A stretch of 64,000 nt of DNA, from assembly GCA_002104945.1 (NCBI GenBank), contig MCFH01000045.1, positions 1 through 64,000 of the forward strand, in the 5' to 3' direction. Source of the stretch: Piromyces finnis. Lineage: Eukaryota > Neocallimastigomycota > Neocallimastigomycetes > Neocallimastigales > Neocallimastigaceae. A model generated the notes under the pieces. It did no database searches, was not told where the DNA came from, and worked only from the letters and a program-made list of their open reading frames with translations. A program made the position numbers and the translations under genes. This document shows, piece after piece, positions 57,230-64,000 of the stretch (the first letter of the stretch is position 1; the number at the start of each line of letters is the position of its first letter).

Positions 57230-60200
57230 TTTGAATATTTATCTATTTATTGTTTTTATTTTATATATTTATAATGTATATTTGAATCGTAAAAACTTTC
57301 GTTTGTATAGTTTTAATGAATCGAATATATTTATTTGTTTATTAGTGAGAATTTTTATTTTATAAAAGCTTAGTGTTTTTATTTTTAGGATCTTTATATA
57401 AAAAACCTATTGTATTTATTCTTTTTTTCTTTATCCTTTGAAATTGTTTGATTTTTATTAATATTAAAGGATTGAAATAAAAAAAAGAATAATCTAATTA
57501 CAAGTTGTTGTCTTTAATTAGGTACTTCTATATTTTTTATTTTTTTTTTTTTTTTTATAATTTTTTTATTAGGATAAAAAATTTTTAAAAATTAGAGTAA
57601 TTCTTATTTTATATATATTTTTTTTTTTACCTATTGAAAACTATCATAAAAAAAAAAGATATAATAAATTATTATAAATTATTATATTTGAAGCATATAT
57701 TAATTTTATAAATTAATATAAATATATTGTTTACTTTATATTTCATTAATTTTAATTTATTCTTTTATTTGTAGTTTATTATTATTTAATATTATAAAAA
57801 TACTATATAATAGTATTAAAAATATAATAATATATCTTTTAATACTACAACTTTATATTTATCCTTAATATATTATATAATTATATTTATATTTAAACAT
57901 ATACAATATAAAACTCTTGTATAACATTAAATAATTATATTAATATTAGTTAATATATTGGATATAATATATTGCAATACACTATTTCATATATTAGTAT
58001 AATAAAAATATATAATAAATGTAATGATTAATATATTAATTAATAAATTTAATAAAAAATAAAATTAAATTTATAAGGGTTAGTTTTATGATTTTATAAA
58101 TAAAAATTAAAAAAACATTAATATAATTTTATTTAATAATAATCCAGAATATTAATATAATTTTATTCGTTTTTAATTTAAGTAAATTAAATATCTATAT
58201 AGTTTAATATCTTCATATTACACAATAGAATATTTCTTATTTATTAAAATTATATATATTGATTAATAGTTGAAATTATAAAAAAATTAAAAAAAAAATA
58301 TAAAACAATTTGATATTAATATATTAAAATATATTATTAACATTGATAATATATTATAATATATTTGATAATTTATTATTATATATTATATCATAACTAA
58401 ATATATGGTGAACAATACTCCTCTGGAATATCATTTGTTAATAGTTGAGTGAAAATGTTAAATATAGTAACTTAATATTATAATAAATAATTTTAAAGTT
58501 TTTTCATTACAAATTGGTAGAATATATTAAATATTTTTTAATAAACTGTAAATATTTGTAGTTAGATATCTAATCTAAAAAAAAATGTAATTCCATTTGC
58601 TTAAAAAAAATCAAATTGAAAATATTTTAATGACTATTAAAGTTCTTAATTTACTCTATACTACCTTTAATATTTAAATACTATTTTAAATTATTTATTA
58701 ATAGAATATGTTTCATATATATAATAAATATATATCTTTCATAGTTTAAAATTCTTATTCTACAACATCTTTTTATAATTTATAAACTTTCTAAATCTGA
58801 GGCTTTTTTAATTTATATATCCAATCACAATTTTGTTAGAGTTTCACATAATAATTATATTAAATAATGTACTATTCAAACTTTAATTAATAATTTATGT
58901 TATTTAAAAACCCCTTTTTTAATTAGTAATTTTCTTTATTAACTTTTTTTTTTTGAGGTTGAAGAAAGGGGAAATAATCCAAGTGAAAACAAAAAAAACT
59001 AAGTATTAAAGTAAAAAGTTTATTTTATAGTAAAAAAAAAATATAATAATAATAAAGAATATAGAATATAGAAAATGGTTGTTGTTGTTGTTGTTTTATT
59101 TCTTGGTAGTTAATTTTATACTAAAAAAGAATTTATTCGTAGCAAAAAAAAAAAAAAAAGGATCTACAAACTTTACATTAACCTCCTAATTAAAAGAAAA
59201 TAATTGAAAAAGGAAAGGGAACCTTTCATACTTAAACCAGTTATAATGTTATGGACAAACCATCATTTTTTATTAATGAAATTATATATTTTCATTATTA
59301 CGAATATTGAAACTTTTTTTTAAACACTAGAATAATTCTTTTCTATGAAAGTTTTTTTTTCTTATGTAATTATAGTATTAATTATGATTATTATTATGAT
59401 AATGATAATTATTATTATATGAAATATTCATTAGGTTTGTATCTTTTATTGAAAAGATTCAAACTTTAACTTTATAAAAATAAATACATTGATTAATGTA
59501 TTGTATACATAAATGTAGAGTAATCTAAATAAAAATTAAATTTTTAATTTTCAATTATTAAAAAGGATGATAATTTAAATTAAATAATATTCTTGATAAA
59601 TAGAACTTGATTATTATACATCTTATAATATATTTGTAATAGGAAAAAACTTTTAAAAAAATAAATAAAATATTATGTAAAAGAAAATAATTAAAATAAG
59701 AAAAGGTATAATTTATTTTAACATTTTTACTATTATATCTTTTTTTTTTTAAAAAAAAAAAAAAAGTAATTAAAATAATGGGAAATAAAAATAACAAGTA
59801 TTCATAGTATAATAGTAATTAATTTTTAAAAAATCATTCATACTAAAATAAAAACTTTTAAATCATATATAATGATCCAATAGTACCAATAAAATACTGA
59901 TTTTATTTAAAATAATAGATCAATTTAACCAGTTATTTTTTATTTTGTTTTGTTTTGTTTTGTTTTTTTTTTTAATAATAGCAATTCCTTAAAAAAGAAA
60001 ATATCAATGTCAATGAAACTACACATTATTAAAAGATAAAAATATATTAATTTAAAACATTTAATTTGTTATTCATCTGAAACTTTTAAAATTTCACTAT
60101 CTTTTCTTTTTCTGTATTTAATAATAATTTAAAAGTAGATAAAAAAATAGATTTAACATTTTTATACTAACATAAATGTTAATGTGAATTTACTATTCTA

Positions 60201-61505
60201 AACCATTTTATTAAAATAAAAAAAGAAAGGAAAAGAAAAGAAAATTACTTTATAATGCTTATTTTTCACTTTACATTCTTTTTTAAAAAAAAAAAAATAT
60301 TTTTACTTTTTTAATTAAAAAATTAGAGTTACACAAAAAGTAAAGTTTAATTATTAATAAAATGAAGAATAACCAATGAAAGTTAAGAATATTTATTTTT
60401 ATATAAAATTTAAAATTACCTTTGAAATGATCTGAGAATGAAATTTGGTTGGTATAATTGAGGAGTTTTTTAAAAAAAAAATAAATAAAATAAGGAAAAA
60501 AAGTGTATGATTATTAAAATAAAAATAATAATAACACTAAACACAATAGAAATGCATTATATGCTATTATTTTTTTTACTAAAATCTTTTTTTGTTTATT
60601 TTTATTAAAAAAAATATGAATTAATATACTTTTTAAAAGTTAATAATGAATATATAAAAATATAAAAATATAAAATAAAAGATATACTCTATTCTATCTA
60701 TTAATACTCTAACAGTGTTAATGAATGATTTAGTATTTCGTTTCATTCAAATCATAAAAATATTGGTTTTATTTTATAGAAAATGTAATTTCTAATATTA
60801 TTATTAACAATAAAAAAAATAAATGCATTAATATATATTAATAAAAATGAATGTTTTTTTTTTTTTGCTTATTAATAATAACATTATTATTTTAATCAGA
60901 GTTCATATGCAATTTCTTCTTTAAACAACCTATATTATAAAAATAATTGGGCCAAAATAACCATACCACCTAGAAAATTTATTATTGGGAAGTTTTAATT
61001 AACCTAAAACATTTAAGCATTCTTAGTTCTAGTTGGATGAAAGAATTATTTCTATTCATCTATTTATTATATATATTAATATATTTTAATATATTATTGT
61101 AACATATAATAAATTCTAATTAATAATATTTATATTAATGACAAAAAGTTCTTTATTTATTAATAATTGTTAAACTTTGCAATTTTAATATAAATATAAT
61201 TTATAATATATATTTATGATATATTATGTTAATATAATAATATATAAAAATAAATTGAATAATATATATAATTTTAATAATACTTATTTGTATCAAAATA
61301 CGTGATAAATTAATTACAAATTTATTTGAAATTATATTAATAAATTTAATATTTTATATATACATAATGTAAAAGTAAGCTACAGTACAAAACAAATTTA
61401 AGACAATATAATGATTAATGTAAAATATCGTATACATTTATTAACATTAAAAAAAAATAAAATAGGAAAAATATTTATATTTTTAAAAAGAATCAACTTG
61501 AATTT

Positions 61506-61576
<71 letters not shown>

Positions 61577-61605
61577 TTCATTTATTTATTTATTTATTTA
61601 TTCAT

Positions 61606-61700
<95 letters not shown>

Positions 61701-61829
61701 TTTGTTTGTTTGTTTGTTTATTTATCTTTACCCATAATTCAGAAAATTTATGGATGATACATCATTTAAAAAATAAAAAATCTATATTATCTCAATCTTT
61801 CCTTTTTTTTAATTTATGTTCTATAGCTA
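57230..61829. other. 4.6-kb gene desert
   Basis: Upstream of the membrane-protein gene. Almost pure A/T, with a (TTTTG)n run near 59941-59965 and the TTTA array at 61507-61720. The frames seen here are low-complexity, and no gene is supported. Confidence 0.55.
61507..61720. repeat. (TTTA)n tetranucleotide microsatellite
   Basis: About 53 units with three variant units (TTCA twice, then a run of TTTG near 61701-61715). The 108-codon frame crossing it (LFIY repeats) is an artefact. Confidence 0.95.
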
Positions 61830-62791
61830 CAGAGTAAAATCACACTACCTAATTCAGTTATAGTACACTTACTATCATAATCAATATCATATAAAATCGT
61901 TCTATTAGATATGAAATTATTTTTTTATTAATTGTTGTTTCACTATTATTATCACTTGTATAGTAGTATTATTCTTTAATAATAATTCTACTCTTGAACA
62001 TTACATTGATATTTATTGTTGCTGTTCTATAATAACAATTATATATATTATCTCTAAAAAAAAACCTTCATCTATACTTTTACATATACTTTTTTTTTTT
62101 TTTTTACAAACTATAGTACTAAATAATACTAAATAAATAGGCTTCATTAGAAATATTATCTAATACAAAGTATTTACCTAAATCTTTAGCACTAAATACA
62201 CCCCAAACAGATATAAATAAAATATTAATATGCAATATTTATATTTAATATCGAAATAATAATTATAATTGTTATGTAATTAACAAAAATTCGTTTTAAA
62301 AATATAGATTATAATAATTATTTAAATATTATATTAATAATAGTTGTTATAAATAAAAAATTGTTTATAATACTACCTATTTATTTCCAATATTAATATT
62401 ACTATTTTTTTGGTGACAACAGCATCAACAACAAATAATAACTATTAAAACACTAAATGATCTTGCTATAATACCTAATACTATAAATACTATACTTAAT
62501 TCATCACTGTCAGAAGATGCATGATACATATCAGAATATATTTCACAAATCACAATTTATAAATAAATAATCCGTCTGTAGCCTTTTTACATCTCTCACC
62601 GTTCAATCGCAGCATTTATACCTTTCCACTTTTTTTTTTTTTTTTCGTAAAAATATAATGAGTTTTACATCTAAAAAATGATAAATAAGCTTCATCTAGA
62701 ATATTAGTTGACCCAGTACAAGTATAACTAAATTGAAAAAGTAATTACAAAATTTATATACTCTTTGGTTCTTATATATTCATTACGAAAA

Positions 62792-62823
<32 letters not shown>

Positions 62824-63130
62824 TTTTGTATTTAGAATAGGCATAAAATATTCTAAAATCTAATGAGGAAAAGATGGTTCACCATTTCCGCTATATGGAT
62901 AGATATGAAAATAGTCAGGAATAATGGATTACTTTGATACTCCCTGAGTTGTTTATTTCTAGTAATAAGCAACTCAACAACCTCAATACGAATCATTCAA
63001 ATAATTCTTAAATTTAAGTGAACTCTATTGAAATTATTAAATAACAAATGATTTATTTGATAAAAAGTGTATCAGAAGACTTTTCTCCCAGGCTACTATT
63101 TTTCCATTAATGTTCTCTAATACATTCTAT
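61830..63130 (-). pseudogene. Probable decayed gene for a Cys-containing membrane protein
   Basis: Several GC-richer segments read on the minus strand as protein-like pieces broken by stops or frame changes: IECIREH then stop (about 63105), IIPDYFHIYPYSGNGEPSFP (about 62875-62935), FSYTCTGSTNILDEAYLSFF (about 62670-62735), a hydrophobic helix ELSIVFIVLGIIARSFSVLI (about 62420-62500), SVWGVFSAKDLGKYFVLDNI (about 62140-62205) and RTILYDIDYDSKCTITELGS (about 61850-61910). Some gaps could be introns, so a poorly resolved real gene is not excluded. The order, an ectodomain then a membrane helix, is an inference. Family not recognised. Confidence 0.35.
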
Positions 63131-63356
63131 AAAGTTTATAAAAAAAACTTCGGATTAAAAATTTTAAAAAATTAGGATTATTTCCATAAAGCATCATTAT
63201 TACTATATAACATTCATTAATAAAAATAATAAAAATAACCATCCCATTTATTTTTTTTTTTTTTTAACAATTATAACTATTAAAAATATTAATAAAATAT
63301 AATCAAAAATTTAAAAGTCTTTTATATATGTTTTTTTTTGTATTGTTTGATTGTAA

Positions 63357-63393
<37 letters not shown>

Positions 63394-63607
63394 TTTAAAA
63401 AAAAAAAAAAAAAGTCATTAACATTGAAATATTTATTGTATATGTAACATATTATGATATATATAAAATTAATATAAATATTTTTTTTTTGTGTATTTTT
63501 TTTTTTTTTAAATTTTTTTTTTATTATTTTAATTTTTGTGCATTAGACATTCACTCTTTAAAAATTCAAAAGATAAAATTACCATCTTATGTTTTATTAT
63601 TATATAT
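63131..63607. other. AT-rich 3' flank of the kinase gene
   Basis: A short ATT repeat (63366-63391), A/T tracts and nothing else recognised. Confidence 0.6.
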
Positions 63608-64000
63608 TTAATGTTCTATCCATTCAATATGATCTTTAAAACCATTTCTTCTATTAAAAGTATTAAAAGTAGAGTTGTATGGAGTCAAACGTCTATAAAG
63701 TTGTTCAAATAATTTATAACAATATAAATAGTCTGGTTCTTCCATGAAACCTAAATTTCTGGTATAGTCTAAGAACTTGGCAAACTCACTCGGTAAATTA
63801 CCACAAATTTCATACATTGTTGCTTCTCTTTTTCTAATTCTAATTTTTGCCCAACCTTCTCTTGAAGATGATGCTTTAATACCCATCCAAGGCAATGAAG
63901 CTTTGGCTAAGTCTATAAGAACATAAGCTAAAGATTCTAAATCATCTCTACGAGTGTGATCATAACCTTCGTGAACATTTACACTTGCATATCTAGCAGT
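63608..64000 (-). CDS. Casein kinase 1 family protein kinase, C-terminal part (5' end outside window)
   Basis: Ser/Thr kinase. The visible 130 codons cover the activation/P+1 region and C-lobe: TARYASVNVHEGYDHTRRDD then LESLAYVLIDLAKASLPWMG, matching the CK1 signature GTARYASIN..RRDDLES..Y......LPW.G. The rest is EICGNLPSEFAKFLDYTRNL then EEPDYLYCYKLFEQLYRRL, ending IEWIEH at TAA (63608-63610). CK1-type C-lobes end in this way; the short tail after the kinase domain lacks the long extension or lipid-anchor Cys pair of yeast Yck kinases. The catalytic and ATP-binding motifs lie outside the window, so activity cannot be judged. One uninterrupted exon as seen. Confidence 0.9.
   Translation of the reverse strand, partial: TARYASVNVHEGYDHTRRDDLESLAYVLIDLAKASLPWMGIKASSSREGWAKIRIRKREATMYEICGNLPSEFAKFLDYTRNLGFMEEPDYLYCYKLFEQLYRRLTPYNSTFNTFNRRNGFKDHIEWIEH

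Noticed and set aside
61411-61737. 108-codon frame with LFIY repeats
   Set aside because: Translation of the TTTA tetranucleotide array; no other coding evidence.
62578-62640. GC-richer patch with GTTCAATC, considered as a tRNA T-arm
   Set aside because: The flanking bases do not pair as a T stem and no D or anticodon arm fits; it is better read as part of the decayed gene.

Overview
The window looks like nuclear DNA of an anaerobic gut fungus (Neocallimastigomycota). Intergenic DNA and introns are extremely AT-rich, full of long A/T tracts and ATT/TTTA microsatellites, while exons have clearly higher GC. Two markers point to this group: a secreted protein with three fungal dockerin (CBM10-like) modules and two CBM29 modules, very close to the Piromyces non-catalytic cellulosome protein NCP1, and several secreted carbohydrate esterases carrying CBM1. 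All assignments come from reading the sequence; no database search was run. Exon borders were placed by GT..AG sites and reading phase.

Layout. 1-2994 (-): 3'-truncated Kelch/FN3 protein, HCF-like. 3480-5549 (-): ER protein disulfide isomerase ending in KDEL. 6194-7701 (-): CBM1-CE12 rhamnogalacturonan acetylesterase. 10679-13859 (+): PL4 rhamnogalacturonan lyase fused to CBM1 and to a CE12 module. Its CE12 module is base-for-base the same, as far as I can read, as the one at 6194-6936, forming a 767-bp inverted repeat. 15673-17870 (-): protein with RS and RRM regions. 21966-23035 (+): decayed LRR gene. 24033-25610 (-): second CBM1-CE12 esterase. 28493-30148 (+): NCP1-like scaffold/binding protein. 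30414-32536 (-): PROPPIN (Hsv2/WIPI3-like). 34501-35524 (+): CBM1-CE4 deacetylase. 36157-42037 (-): Vps11, HOPS/CORVET. 42862-44520 (-): non-LTR retrotransposon relic lacking the RT palm. 45338-46596 (-): unknown gene. 52827-53429 (+): intronless transglutaminase-like gene, probably bacterial in origin. 55280-57229 (-): mucin-like type I membrane protein. 61830-63130 (-): decayed gene. 63608-64000 (-): C-terminal part of a CK1-family kinase.

How the genes fit together. The left half is a plant cell wall (pectin) degradation island. The PL4 module would cut the rhamnogalacturonan-I backbone and the CE12 modules would remove its acetyl groups, with CBM1 anchoring the enzymes to cellulose. These enzymes carry CBM1 and no dockerin, so they are predicted to be free enzymes, whereas the nearby NCP1-like protein is predicted to enter the cellulosome. 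The housekeeping genes (Vps11, PROPPIN, PDI, CK1) concern membrane traffic, secretory folding and signalling.

The most notable points are the PL4-CBM1-CE12 fusion with its identical inverted CE12 partner, a conserved phase-2 intron inside the N-terminal CBM1 of three genes, a relic CBM1 exon beside the cluster, and an unexplained structured element at 14345-14460.
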